A stretch of DNA of 64,000 nt, from NCBI RefSeq assembly GCF_003367505.1, contig NZ_PXXX01000010.1, forward strand, positions 334,159 to 398,158. Reading direction: 5' to 3'. Made by a program: the position numbers and the translations under genes. The notes below the pieces were generated by a model. It was not told the DNA's origin. It was given only the letters and a program-made list of their open reading frames with translations, and made no database searches. Positions 51,238-59,576 of the stretch are shown here, one piece after another. The stretch comes from Lysinibacillus capsici (lineage in GTDB: Bacteria; Bacillota; Bacilli; Bacillales_A; Planococcaceae). Position 1 is the stretch's first letter. The number at the start of each line of letters is the position of its first letter.

Positions 51238-51801
51238 ATGACCTCATCTAAGACAGATCTTCGTGTTATACGGACTCGTAAATTAATCATGGATTCTTTC
51301 ATTACACTTTCTAGTAAAAAAGAGTTCAAGGATATAACGGTTAAGGATATTACGACAGAGGCCATGATTAATCGTGCGACTTTTTATTATCACTTTGAAG
51401 ATATATATGATCTGTTAGAGAAGGTCCTATCAGAAGTATTATTAATTAATTTGAATGATGACTTTCTACAGCATAACGAACTTAATGAAGGAGCTTTCAT
51501 TATTCTCTTTAAAGCGATAACTAATTTTCAAAAGTCATTGTCTAATCGTTGTCATAGAGGCTATGAAGAGACAATTGCTCGCATTATTAGAGAGCAGCTT
51601 GAAATTATCTTTTACAAAATGTTATTGAAACAAAATGTAACGACAGAGAACGAAGCGCTAAAAATGACTGCTGTAATATTAAGCTGGGGAATCTATGGAG
51701 CTTCTATAGAATGGAGAACTAGCAATCAGGAGATACAGCCCGAAGAATTTATCAAACCTGCAATTCCTTATTTAATGGCAGGTATTGATGGTCAAAAATA
51801 A
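51238..51801 (+). CDS. TetR-family transcriptional regulator
   Basis: A 187-residue repressor. The N-terminal helix-turn-helix reads RTRKLIMDSFITLSSKKEFK and ITVKDITTEAMINRATFYYH followed by FEDIYDLLEKVL, matching the TetR pattern. The C-terminal ligand-binding domain is all helical and has a single cysteine (NRCHRGYEE). AGGAG lies eight bases upstream of the ATG. It is divergent from the thioredoxin-fold/YdhR operon and likely controls it through the dyad at 51188-51203. A ligand cannot be inferred. Confidence 0.88.
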   Translation: MTSSKTDLRVIRTRKLIMDSFITLSSKKEFKDITVKDITTEAMINRATFYYHFEDIYDLLEKVLSEVLLINLNDDFLQHNELNEGAFIILFKAITNFQKSLSNRCHRGYEETIARIIREQLEIIFYKMLLKQNVTTENEALKMTAVILSWGIYGASIEWRTSNQEIQPEEFIKPAIPYLMAGIDGQK

Positions 51802-51847
51802 AAGTGAGTAAACACTTATGAAATGCTATAAGTGTTTACTCACTTTT
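51800..51847 (+). terminator. Strong terminator after the TetR gene (20-bp stem)
   Basis: AAAAGTGAGTAAACACTTAT (51800-51819) pairs perfectly with its complement at 51828-51847 around an 8-nt loop. The stem starts inside the TetR stop codon. It may also act for the FhuF-like gene on the minus strand. Confidence 0.9.
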
Positions 51848-51874
51848 GGTGGTTTAGAGATTTTGTTGTTATGA

Positions 51875-52636
51875 TTATCTTTTTATTTTTGGACAGGAGA
51901 TACAATAATCATTTGCTTCATCAGAGGTATGATAATAGAAACAACATGTTTTTCTCAAGCGTACAAGTTGCTCCGATTCCATAATTGTCACTTTAGGACC
52001 ACAATAGTCCGTCAAAGGATTTTTTCTCTCTCCAAAAATGGAGCCTGGTGCTAGGTTTACAATATAGTGATAATCCTCTTGTATACGAGCCTTTTCTTGC
52101 TCACTGGCTCCTTCCCCTATTTTCGTTTCATAGAGCCAATTCACATAAATAGCTGTGTTTTCCCATAAGATTGTTTTTGGAATTTTACTTATTTTCGCTA
52201 ATGACTGCCAAACCTTCGCTAAATTATTTGCAAAGATTTCTCTAAGAACCTCATCACGCCATTTTTCACGGTCTTCTGTAGGTATTGACACTGTGCGATC
52301 GATTAGCCGAATAGTAGGAAGCCAAGGTTTTGAAGATTCCGCTTCTACCCACATATTTTCAATTCTGCAATGTAGTCCTTTATCGTATCTGGACATAGCA
52401 TAGAAGGCTGAAGCTATCGTTAAAACGCTATAGCGCTTCGCAAACAACGATGCCGTAACTAGGATAGAAGGCGATTGAAAGAAATGGGCAATTTTTTGTA
52501 AATAATCTAGAGCTTGTTCATTGTCCAATAAATTTTTGGCATATAAAGAGTATGTAGCATCTACTGCAGGCTCTATCGACAATCGATACTCTCTTAGTAA
52601 CACGGATGTTTCTTCAGCTGACAGTGATAGGCTCAA
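51875..52636 (-). CDS. FhuF-like siderophore ferric reductase
   Basis: A 253-residue protein starting with TTG 52636, which overlaps the stop of the ATPase gene and lies ten bases behind GAGGAGG. The C-terminal [2Fe-2S] motif of FhuF-type ferric reductases is present: Cys231-Cys232, then Cys245 and Cys248 in CCFYY...YCISCP. The spacing of 12 is slightly longer than the 10 I recall for E. coli FhuF. It would release iron from imported ferric siderophore in the cytoplasm, and it is the last gene of the siderophore uptake operon, which fits that role. Confidence 0.82.
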   Translation of the reverse strand: MSLSLSAEETSVLLREYRLSIEPAVDATYSLYAKNLLDNEQALDYLQKIAHFFQSPSILVTASLFAKRYSVLTIASAFYAMSRYDKGLHCRIENMWVEAESSKPWLPTIRLIDRTVSIPTEDREKWRDEVLREIFANNLAKVWQSLAKISKIPKTILWENTAIYVNWLYETKIGEGASEQEKARIQEDYHYIVNLAPGSIFGERKNPLTDYCGPKVTIMESEQLVRLRKTCCFYYHTSDEANDYCISCPKIKR

Positions 52637-53460
52637 CAGATCCCTACCTCCTCTAATTCCACTGTTTGAACTGTTCGCCCCTTGCCATGTGGCACACATA
52701 AAGGTGTCCCAAAGAGCGGATCTTTAATAATGGTACAATCCATACGAAAAACAGCCTGGACCATCTCTGCTGTCACCACTTCCTCTGGCTTGCCTTGGGC
52801 ATAAACCTGTTTATTACGTACCGCCACAATATGATGGGCATAGCGACAGGCTAAGTTTAAATCGTGTAATACCATAACGACGGTACGCCCTTCCTTGTCA
52901 TTTAAATCAAATAGTAAATCTAAAATTTCTACTTGATGAGCCATATCTAAATAAGTTGTAGGTTCATCTAGTAAAATAAGATCTGTTTTTTGCGCTAATG
53001 TCATAGCAATCCATACACGTTGCCGCTGACCACCTGATAATGCATCTACTGGACGATCTGCAAATTCAGTCATCTGCGTTACTGCAAGCGCATTGTTTAC
53101 AATTTTTTCATCCTCCGTAGACCATTGCTTTAACCAACTTTGGTGTGGATAACGACCTTGCTTAATCAATTGCTGAACAGTTAATCCTTCTGGTGCAACA
53201 GGGCCCTGCGGTAGAATAGCTAAACGTTTCGCTACCTCTTTCGTTGAAATGGCATCTAGTTTATTCTCATCTAAAAAAATTTCACCCGACTTCGCTTTTT
53301 GTAATCGTGCAAATGTCCGAAGTAGTGTAGATTTTCCACAACCATTGGCCCCAACTAGTACTGTAATTTTTCCTTTTGGTATTTGAAGATTCAAATCCTC
53401 TAAAATAAGATTTTCTCCATAGCTTACATGTAAATTTTGTGCTTCTAAGACATGTTTCAA
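52633..53460 (-). CDS. Ferric-siderophore ABC transporter ATPase (FecE/FhuC type)
   Basis: A 275-residue ATPase that powers siderophore import. Walker A VGANGCGKSTLLRTF (residues about 31-45), a Q-loop AILPQGPVAPEGLT, signature DALSGGQRQRVWIAM, Walker B DLILLDEPTTYLDMAHQ and switch VVMVLHDLNLACRYAHH are complete. The start is TTG 53460, seven bases behind AAGGTGA; a longer frame to 53502 is possible. It follows the second permease by about 48 bp and overlaps the FhuF-like gene. Confidence 0.92.
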   Translation of the reverse strand: MKHVLEAQNLHVSYGENLILEDLNLQIPKGKITVLVGANGCGKSTLLRTFARLQKAKSGEIFLDENKLDAISTKEVAKRLAILPQGPVAPEGLTVQQLIKQGRYPHQSWLKQWSTEDEKIVNNALAVTQMTEFADRPVDALSGGQRQRVWIAMTLAQKTDLILLDEPTTYLDMAHQVEILDLLFDLNDKEGRTVVMVLHDLNLACRYAHHIVAVRNKQVYAQGKPEEVVTAEMVQAVFRMDCTIIKDPLFGTPLCVPHGKGRTVQTVELEEVGIC

Positions 53461-53508
53461 ATTCCTGTCACCTTCTTCTCCCGCTTTTAACTTTTTTATC
53501 ATGAAGCT

Positions 53509-54549
53509 TTATTGATTGCGCGTTCTAAATAATAAATAAATAAAGAATGGTGCGCCAATTGCAGCAGTAAAGACTCCTGTAGGTAAGTCCTTTGGTAAAA
53601 AGGCTGTGCGTGCCACCATATCAGCCACAATGACAATGATTCCACCTATAATAGCTGTCACAGGAATTAATCCTGCAAAGGAACGCCCAACAAGCATTCT
53701 GCTCATATGAGGAGCCACTAATCCAACAAAGGCAATGCCACCAGCAAAAGCTACTGCAGAACCAGCTAGCATGACACTAATGAGTAGAAAAAGTAAACGA
53801 TACACTTGTACTTTTACTCCCAGCCCTATCGCTATTTCATCGCCTAATTCCTTCACATTCACCGTTCTTGCTAAAATAAATGTTAGTGGCATTAAAATGA
53901 CTAGCCACGGTAATAGCAAATAGACATCCTGCATATTGGCCCCATACAAACTACCTGTCAGCCATAAATAGGCTTTCGTTGTAGCGGCTACATTACTGAT
54001 TACAAGCAGCATCGTCACAACCGCCTTTGCTAAAGCTGAGATACCAATTCCAATTAGTACCATTCGAATTGGTGTGACTCCTTTTCTCCATGATAGTAGG
54101 TAAATGATGAAGGAGACAATACCAGCACCTAATATAGCAGCTAACGGTAAAAATTGAATACTGACTGATCCCATAAAGTACACGATAAAAATAATTGCCC
54201 CCATCGATGCTCCGCTCGTTATACCAATAATATCAGGCGCAGCAAGAGGATTACGGATAATTCCTTGTAAAATTAAACCAGCAACTCCCAGCGCAGCACC
54301 AACTAATAAGGCCATCAACACACGCGGGAGCCTTAATGTATGTAAGACAAAATCGTAATCTCCATTGCCATAGCCTAATAATTCTTTCACCACTGTGACA
54401 GGATGGATAAACTCGCTCCCCGCAGATAAACCAAGAACCGTAATGAGGATTAATAATAAGCTTAAAAGTAGTAGAATCCAAGCCGTTCTTTTAGCAATTT
54501 GAAAAGATATACGATTAGTTTTCGTTCGAACCGACACATAATTAGGCAT
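53509..54549 (-). CDS. Ferric-siderophore permease 2 (FecCD family)
   Basis: A 346-residue permease with about nine to ten membrane segments. FecCD-family landmarks are RLPRVLMALLVGAALGVAGL near residue 70, NPLAAPDIIGITSGAS, and the coupling-helix region GIAFVGLVAPHMSRMLVG. The C-terminus FLPKDLPTGVFTAAIGAPFF is characteristic. ATG 54549 follows AAAGGGG by nine bases and overlaps the first permease by 8 bp. By similarity to B. subtilis YfhA it pairs with the upstream YfiZ-like permease for hydroxamate siderophores. Confidence 0.92.
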   Translation of the reverse strand: MPNYVSVRTKTNRISFQIAKRTAWILLLLSLLLILITVLGLSAGSEFIHPVTVVKELLGYGNGDYDFVLHTLRLPRVLMALLVGAALGVAGLILQGIIRNPLAAPDIIGITSGASMGAIIFIVYFMGSVSIQFLPLAAILGAGIVSFIIYLLSWRKGVTPIRMVLIGIGISALAKAVVTMLLVISNVAATTKAYLWLTGSLYGANMQDVYLLLPWLVILMPLTFILARTVNVKELGDEIAIGLGVKVQVYRLLFLLISVMLAGSAVAFAGGIAFVGLVAPHMSRMLVGRSFAGLIPVTAIIGGIIVIVADMVARTAFLPKDLPTGVFTAAIGAPFFIYLLFRTRNQ

Positions 54550-55558
54550 TTTTTGCCAACCCCTTTCGTGCAATATAAATGAAGAAAGGAGCTCCGATTA
54601 AGGCAGTCATGACACCAATCGGCATTTCCAATGGCATAATCACATATCTTGCCGCAATATCAGCCGACAGTAGCAATATTGCTCCCAATACGGCACTGTA
54701 GGGAATAATCCAGCGATAATCTGTGCCAACAAGTTGGATCGCCATATGAGGGACAATCAAGCCAATAAAGCCTATTGAACCTGCAACAGCTACTGAACTG
54801 CCTGCCAGTATGATAATAATTATGCCTAGTGTGATTTTCGTGAGCATTGTTCGTTGTCCTAATCCTTTGGCAATATCATCTCCTGATTGTAAAATATTGA
54901 TTGAACGCCCCATAAATATTGCCACAACTGTCACTCCTAAAATAAACGGTAGGACAGGCACGAGCATTTCAATACTACGCCCCGACACAGAACCCGCTAA
55001 CCAAAACAGGACACTTTGTAAACCTTGTTCATCGATGACTAAAAGCCCCTGCGTAAACGAGACAAAAAGAGCTGTAATCGCTGCACCAGCTAATACTATT
55101 TTTATCGGTGTTAACCCATCTCTTCCTAATGAGCCTAGGAAAAAAACCATCGCCCCCGCTGCACCTGCCCCTAAAAAGGCAATCCACATATAGCTCATTA
55201 AAGATTGAACGGAAAAAAGAGTAATAGCACTGACAATAAAAAATATGGCCCCTGCATTAATACCTAAAATATCAGGAGCTGCTAAAGGATTTCTTGTTAA
55301 TGCTCGCATTAATGCGCCCGCAATGGCAAGGCTTGCGCCAACTACTGTAGCGATCACAGCTCTTGTAAATCTAGATGTTCGAATAATGACATGCTCCTTG
55401 TCAGCAGCATCAAAATGAAAAATAGCATCATAGATTGACGAAAAAGGTATGGATGTTTGACCAATAGCTATGCTGAATATAAATGCCAGCAAAAGAATCA
55501 AACAGCTGATGAATAAACCTATTTGTTTCATCGGTGTACTGGAAAGAATAATTCTCAT
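54542..55558 (-). CDS. Ferric-siderophore permease 1 (FecCD family)
   Basis: A 338-residue permease of the FecCD family. It shows RFTRAVIATVVGASLAIAGA followed by NPLAAPDILGINAGAIFFIV, GSIGFIGLIVPHMAIQLVG and MPLEMPIGVMTALIGAPFFI, each aligned with the second permease. ATG 55558 is selected; a GTG at 55582 is possible, and neither has a strong ribosome site. It follows the binding-protein gene after 123 bp. With the second permease it forms a heterodimeric channel, as in B. subtilis YfiZ-YfhA. Confidence 0.9.
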   Translation of the reverse strand: MRIILSSTPMKQIGLFISCLILLLAFIFSIAIGQTSIPFSSIYDAIFHFDAADKEHVIIRTSRFTRAVIATVVGASLAIAGALMRALTRNPLAAPDILGINAGAIFFIVSAITLFSVQSLMSYMWIAFLGAGAAGAMVFFLGSLGRDGLTPIKIVLAGAAITALFVSFTQGLLVIDEQGLQSVLFWLAGSVSGRSIEMLVPVLPFILGVTVVAIFMGRSINILQSGDDIAKGLGQRTMLTKITLGIIIIILAGSSVAVAGSIGFIGLIVPHMAIQLVGTDYRWIIPYSAVLGAILLLSADIAARYVIMPLEMPIGVMTALIGAPFFIYIARKGLAKNA

Positions 55559-55681
55559 GTTATGCCAACTTTCTTGATCCACGATTTAGCTTATGTAGGT
55601 TTCAATTATGCTCAAACACTACAATGAGAGGGCTGTTATTCAAGTATTCTCTAACACTTTTAACAGCCCATCCTTCATTCA

Positions 55682-56692
55682 CTATTTTTCTAATTCAAAC
55701 TTGTCATAAATATCATCTAGCATTAAATTAGCACTAGTAATACCACCTGCTAGATTCCAATTAATTTCATCTACCTGATAAACTTGATTCGCTTTCACTG
55801 CGTCAAGCTCTTTCCAAAGTGGATGGTTTGTCCAATCTTCATAAGTTTTTTTCACTGTCTCATCATTTTCCATAAACATATAAATAACATCAGCATTCAT
55901 TTGTGTGATGCTTTCCTTGTCAGTTAGCTTCACAATTTCTAAAGAATCATCTGTTAAATTTTTAGGACCTTGGAATCCAAGCTCAGATAAAATAGAACCC
56001 GCATAACCTGTCACATAAATACGAGCATGGTCTGCTCTGAAGTTGACAACAGAGACATGGAATGGCCATTTATCGCCAAGCTTCTCTTTGATTTTTGCTT
56101 GGAAATCAGCTACTCGTGTATCCCAATCGCCAAGTAATTCATTCACCTTATCTTCTTGATTCATTGCTTGACCCATCATTTCAGCTGTTCCTTTGAAATC
56201 GAAAACCGTTTCATGAGCAACTGTTGGTGCAATCTGCGATAACTGATCATAAATTTCTTCATGACGTACTTTAGAAGCAATAATTAAATCTGGTTTAAGC
56301 TTTGCAATTTCTTCAAGGTTTGGTTGTGTTTCTTGTCCTACAATTGCAACGCCATCAAGCTCATTCTTCATATAATTATAAACAGGCGCTTCTGCCCAAG
56401 ATTCTACTACCCCAACTGGTTTAATGCCCATAGCAACTGCAACATCTGTTGCGCCTTGATATAGTGTAACGATTTTTGTAGGTGTGCCTTCAATCGTTGT
56501 AGTACCCATTGCATGTGTAATCTCACGACTAGAAGATTCTGATTCAGTGTTGCTTTCTTCTGCTTTGTCGTTCTCTTGTGAACTACTGGAGTTCGATGTT
56601 TTCTCCCCACACCCAACTAATAATAACGCGAAGGTTAATAGTAGTGTGAAAAGTACAAAAAAGTTCTTTTTTTGCAGTGATAATTTTGGCAT
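55682..56692 (-). CDS. Siderophore-binding lipoprotein, YfiY-like
   Basis: A 336-residue extracellular lipoprotein. The signal peptide ends in the lipobox LLVGC (Cys28), followed by a Ser/Glu-rich linker and a FecB/BtuF-type bilobed domain. Stretches such as ITHAMGTTTIEGTPTKIVTL, YQGATDVAVAMGIKPVGVVE and VVNFRADHARIYVTGYAG closely match my memory of B. subtilis YfiY, which binds schizokinen and arthrobactin; hydroxamate-type ligands are therefore likely. AGGAGG precedes the ATG. The operon is under a Fur box. Confidence 0.9.
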   Translation of the reverse strand: MPKLSLQKKNFFVLFTLLLTFALLLVGCGEKTSNSSSSQENDKAEESNTESESSSREITHAMGTTTIEGTPTKIVTLYQGATDVAVAMGIKPVGVVESWAEAPVYNYMKNELDGVAIVGQETQPNLEEIAKLKPDLIIASKVRHEEIYDQLSQIAPTVAHETVFDFKGTAEMMGQAMNQEDKVNELLGDWDTRVADFQAKIKEKLGDKWPFHVSVVNFRADHARIYVTGYAGSILSELGFQGPKNLTDDSLEIVKLTDKESITQMNADVIYMFMENDETVKKTYEDWTNHPLWKELDAVKANQVYQVDEINWNLAGGITSANLMLDDIYDKFELEK

Positions 56693-56715
56693 ACATTTCC
56701 TCCTAAGAAATAATC

Positions 56716-56771
56716 GACAACGATAATCATTATCAATTAAAGAGTATACTGTACGATTGTTTTATTGACAA
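56716..56771 (-). promoter_or_regulatory. Fur box and promoter of the siderophore operon
   Basis: GACAACGATAATCATTATC (56716-56734) matches the 19-bp Fur consensus GATAATGATAATCATTATC at 17 positions. On the minus strand TTGTCA (56771-56766), 17 bp, TATACT (56748-56743) forms the promoter, so the box covers the start site just downstream of the -10. Confidence 0.9.
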
Positions 56772-56997
56772 TATCTATTTTTTCAAAAAACATACTTTTT
56801 TAATAAAAATTTATTTTACATTATGACGCTAGGAAGAACATTATTTGAAAAACCTATTCATCGTGTTGAAAACCAAGCATTTGGATGGTTGTTAGACTCA
56901 TTATCTTCACTTTGAAAATATGTGCTATTTTGTTCACTACTGTTAGAAATGAAAGAAGTTTTGCAGCATGATCGAGGGGGAGGAACATCGCCCTTTG

Positions 56998-57021
56998 GAA
57001 AGGACGATGATGGAACGGAAA
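56998..57021 (-). repeat. Palindromic dispersed repeat, copy B
   Basis: On the minus strand TTTCCGTTCC-N5-CGTCCTTTC (57021-56998) repeats the core of copy A at 26096. It continues as CAAAGGGCGATG, which pairs back with CATCGTCCTTT to form a hairpin. The surrounding interval 56772-57184 is otherwise non-coding: I find no credible gene in it. Confidence 0.55.
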
Positions 57022-57184
57022 ACGCCTCGCCCCGCGAAATTGCTTTTCCTGCCGTTGACATCATCATTTTCAACAATATGTCATGCTTTCATTTCACTCA
57101 AAGACGTAGGCAAATTGATTATAGATTTTCTACTATTTTAGTTACTTGTTAGATTTACCTATGCATTAATAGGCAAATAAATAG

Positions 57185-57212
57185 ACCCTATCGACGTATA
57201 TCTCATATCTTA
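57185..57212 (+). promoter_or_regulatory. Sigma K promoter of the coat gene
   Basis: ACC (57185-57187), a 16-bp spacer and CATATCTTA (57204-57212) match the mother-cell sigma K consensus mACm-N16-CATANNNTA with one mismatch. It lies about 40 bp before the CotD-like gene, consistent with late mother-cell expression. Confidence 0.75.
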
Positions 57213-57250
57213 ATAATGAACTACAACTTATCAAAACAGGAGGTAATAAC

Positions 57251-57556
57251 ATGTTTCAACGAAGACGCCATCCGGCAAAAGGTCCACACTGCTGTCCGCC
57301 ACAAATGATGCCCATGCAATATGATCCACCACAATTTTTACCACCAGAGCAATATGTACGCACAAATTATATCCATACAGTTGTTCCACACGTACAACCT
57401 GCACATGTTACAACAGTGAACAAACATATGATTGATCATCAGTATTATTTCCCATGCACAGAATCTGTCGTGAATGAATGCTGTGAAACACATACAATGT
57501 GCGGTATGCCACCTAACCCTTGCCATATGCCACACCATCATAAACATATGCGCTAA
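57251..57556 (+). CDS. cotD: Spore coat protein, CotD family
   Basis: A 101-residue protein very rich in His, Pro, Cys, Met and Tyr. It holds the CotD pattern: a CC near the N-terminus (PHCCPPQ), NYIHTVVPHVQPAHVTTVNK (residues about 36-55), then HMIDHQYYFPCTESVVNE and a second CC, ending in PHHHKHMR. CotD is an inner coat protein deposited by the mother cell. AGGAGG lies six bases upstream of the ATG. The gene has its own sigma K promoter and terminator, and is convergent with glnA. Confidence 0.88.
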   Translation: MFQRRRHPAKGPHCCPPQMMPMQYDPPQFLPPEQYVRTNYIHTVVPHVQPAHVTTVNKHMIDHQYYFPCTESVVNECCETHTMCGMPPNPCHMPHHHKHMR

Positions 57557-57565
57557 TACTAAAAT

Positions 57566-57597
57566 AACGATGGGGTTGTCATATGACCCCATCGTTC
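57566..57597 (+). terminator. Terminator of the coat gene
   Basis: AACGATGGGGT (57567-57577) pairs with ACCCCATCGTT (57587-57597), an 11-bp perfect stem with a 9-nt loop. The T-run is weak (TCCTAATAT). Confidence 0.75.
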
Positions 57598-57610
57598 CTA
57601 ATATGTTCAG

Positions 57611-57644
57611 AAAAAAACCGAGTACCCTTTATCAGGCACTCGGT
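57611..57644 (-). terminator. Terminator of glnA
   Basis: Minus strand ACCGAGTGCC (57644-57635) pairs with GGGTACTCGGT (57627-57617) with one G-T pair, then seven T (57617-57611). It begins 10 bases after the glnA stop. Confidence 0.88.
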
Positions 57645-57654
57645 ATCTTTATGA

Positions 57655-58989
57655 TTAATACATTTTTAAATATTGATCGCGTTCCCATTGATGAACAGTT
57701 GTACGGTACATATCGAACTCGATTTCTTTTGCTTCTTTAAAGTTTGCATAAATATGCTCACCTAATGCTTCCTGTGCTACTTGATCTTTAGCAAGTAATG
57801 TTAGTGCATCATCAAGTGCTGCAGGTAGGTTTTCAATACCATTTGCTTGACGCTCTTCTTCCGACATCACATAGATGTTGCGGTTAATAGCAGCAGGTGG
57901 TGTTAGGCTTTGACGAATACCTTCAAGACCTGCTTCTAAAATAACAGCCATCGCTAAATATGGGTTTGCAGAAGGGTCTACAGAGCGTACTTCAACACGA
58001 GTTGAAAGGCCACGTGCAGATGGAATACGAATTAATGGTGAACGGTTTTGTGCAGACCATGCTACATAACATGGTGCTTCATAACCTGGTACTAGACGTT
58101 TATAAGAGTTAACTGTTGGGTTTGTTACAGCTGTGAAACCTTGTACGTGTGCAAGAACACCCGCCATGAATTGCATAGCTGTTTCAGAAAGACCTAATTC
58201 TGTAGATTCATCATAGAACGCATTTTCTTTGCCTTTAAATAGTGACACGTTAAAGTGCATACCAGAGCCCGCTTCACCAAATAGTGGTTTTGGCATAAAT
58301 GTAGCGTGTAAGCCATGTTTACGAGCGATTGTTTTAACCACTAATTTGAATGTTTGGATGTTATCACACGCAGTAACAGCATCCGCATATTTAAAGTCGA
58401 TTTCGTGTTGTCCTGGAGCTACCTCATGGTGTGATGCTTCAATTTCAAAGCCCATTTCTTCTAGCTCTAACACGATATCACGACGGCAATTTTCACCAAG
58501 GTCTGTTGGCGCTAAATCGAAATAACCACCATGGTCATTTACTTCTAATGTTGGTTCGCCTTTTGCATCTAATTTGAATAAGAAGAATTCTGGCTCAGGC
58601 CCTAAATTGAAGCTTGAGAAGCCCATTTCTTCCATTTTTTTAAGAATTCGTTTTAGGTTGTTACGTGGGTCACCAGCAAACGGTTCGCCTTTCGCAGTGT
58701 ATACATCACAGATAAAACGTGCTACTTTCCCTTTTTCAGAAGTCCAAGGGAATACTACGAAAGTATCAAGATCAGGATATAAATACATATCAGATTCTTC
58801 GATTCGAACGAAACCTTCAATAGATGAGCCATCAAACATCATTTTATTTTCCAGTGCTTTGTCTAATTGACTTACAGGAATCTCAACATTTTTGATAGTG
58901 CCAAGAATATCTGTAAATTGTAAACGAATAAAGCTTACGTTTTTTTCTTCGATGAGACGTTTAATGTCCTCTTTTGTGTATTTACCCAC
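57655..58989 (-). CDS. glnA: Glutamine synthetase, type I
   Basis: Makes glutamine from glutamate, ammonia and ATP. The 444-residue protein belongs to the short GSI-alpha type of Bacilli, which is feedback-inhibited and lacks the adenylylated tyrosine loop. Signatures are [37 protein letters not shown], the ATP motif [18 protein letters not shown], and [17 protein letters not shown]. The start is a GTG at 58989 with AGGAG upstream (MGKYTKED, like B. subtilis MAKYTRED). It lies 55 bp behind glnR and is regulated with it. Feedback-inhibited GlnA also gates GlnR activity in B. subtilis. Confidence 0.96.
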   Translation of the reverse strand: MGKYTKEDIKRLIEEKNVSFIRLQFTDILGTIKNVEIPVSQLDKALENKMMFDGSSIEGFVRIEESDMYLYPDLDTFVVFPWTSEKGKVARFICDVYTAKGEPFAGDPRNNLKRILKKMEEMGFSSFNLGPEPEFFLFKLDAKGEPTLEVNDHGGYFDLAPTDLGENCRRDIVLELEEMGFEIEASHHEVAPGQHEIDFKYADAVTACDNIQTFKLVVKTIARKHGLHATFMPKPLFGEAGSGMHFNVSLFKGKENAFYDESTELGLSETAMQFMAGVLAHVQGFTAVTNPTVNSYKRLVPGYEAPCYVAWSAQNRSPLIRIPSARGLSTRVEVRSVDPSANPYLAMAVILEAGLEGIRQSLTPPAAINRNIYVMSEEERQANGIENLPAALDDALTLLAKDQVAQEALGEHIYANFKEAKEIEFDMYRTTVHQWERDQYLKMY

Positions 58990-59044
58990 AGTTTTCCACA
59001 CTCCTATAATTTGTCTAGCTTTTATGTTTACCCTACCCTATTTA

Positions 59045-59422
59045 TTAATAGAATCGAGATAAATCCCCTCTTCGGATGGACGATTTTTGCATGCGCTGTG
59101 CTTGACGCATTTCTTCGCGCATAATTTGGCGTAATTCTGAATCACTTAAATCTTGCTCATCAGTTGTTGCAACAGGATTTTTCTTTTTAGCAAATATTTT
59201 TTTAATCTTCGCCATATTCATACCCTGTTCTAAGTAATCTTTAACCTCAAGCAATGTGTCGACGTCATTTAGTGAAAACATACGTCGATTGCCTTCTGTT
59301 CGGTGCGGCTCAATTAAATGGTGTTCTTCATAATAACGAATTTGTCTTGCCGAAAGCTCTGTTAATTGCATCACGATACTCATCGATAATAACGGCATAG
59401 TTCGTCTAATTTCACGACTCAT
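59045..59422 (-). CDS. glnR: Nitrogen regulator GlnR
   Basis: A MerR-family repressor of 125 residues. The winged helix-turn-helix covers [20 protein letters not shown] and [20 protein letters not shown], followed by a dimerisation helix and a C-terminal tail ([15 protein letters not shown]). In B. subtilis that tail autoinhibits DNA binding until feedback-inhibited GlnA relieves it. GGAGGAGG lies about six bases upstream. It is the first gene of glnRA; its promoter carries a perfect GlnR/TnrA box, so autoregulation is expected. Confidence 0.95.
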   Translation of the reverse strand: MSREIRRTMPLLSMSIVMQLTELSARQIRYYEEHHLIEPHRTEGNRRMFSLNDVDTLLEVKDYLEQGMNMAKIKKIFAKKKNPVATTDEQDLSDSELRQIMREEMRQAQRMQKSSIRRGDLSRFY

Positions 59423-59447
59423 TTAAGTCCTCCTCCAATACCCGCTT

Positions 59448-59500
59448 ATCATATAACGAAATTTTTTTACTGTCAACCAACCATGTAAGGTTATCTAACA
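59448..59500 (-). promoter_or_regulatory. glnRA promoter with GlnR/TnrA box
   Basis: Minus strand: TTGACA (59476-59471), 17 bp, TATGAT (59453-59448). Upstream, TGTTAGATAACCTTACA (59500-59484) matches TGTNAN7TNACA exactly. The box lies inside a longer dyad CCAACCATGT...ACATGGTTGG (59506-59478) that could also form a hairpin in transcripts from ynbB. Confidence 0.9.
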
Positions 59501-59576
59501 TGGTTGGCACTATTTTTTTCAATTCGATTAAAAATTGTAAAAAACTATTCATATTTAGGCTTTATCTATTGTCTTG

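Noticed and set aside
56820..57150. Possible gene in the interval before the coat gene
   Set aside because: A 76-codon plus frame and a 72-codon minus frame exist, but both cover the dispersed repeat, lack ribosome sites and read as low-grade sequence.
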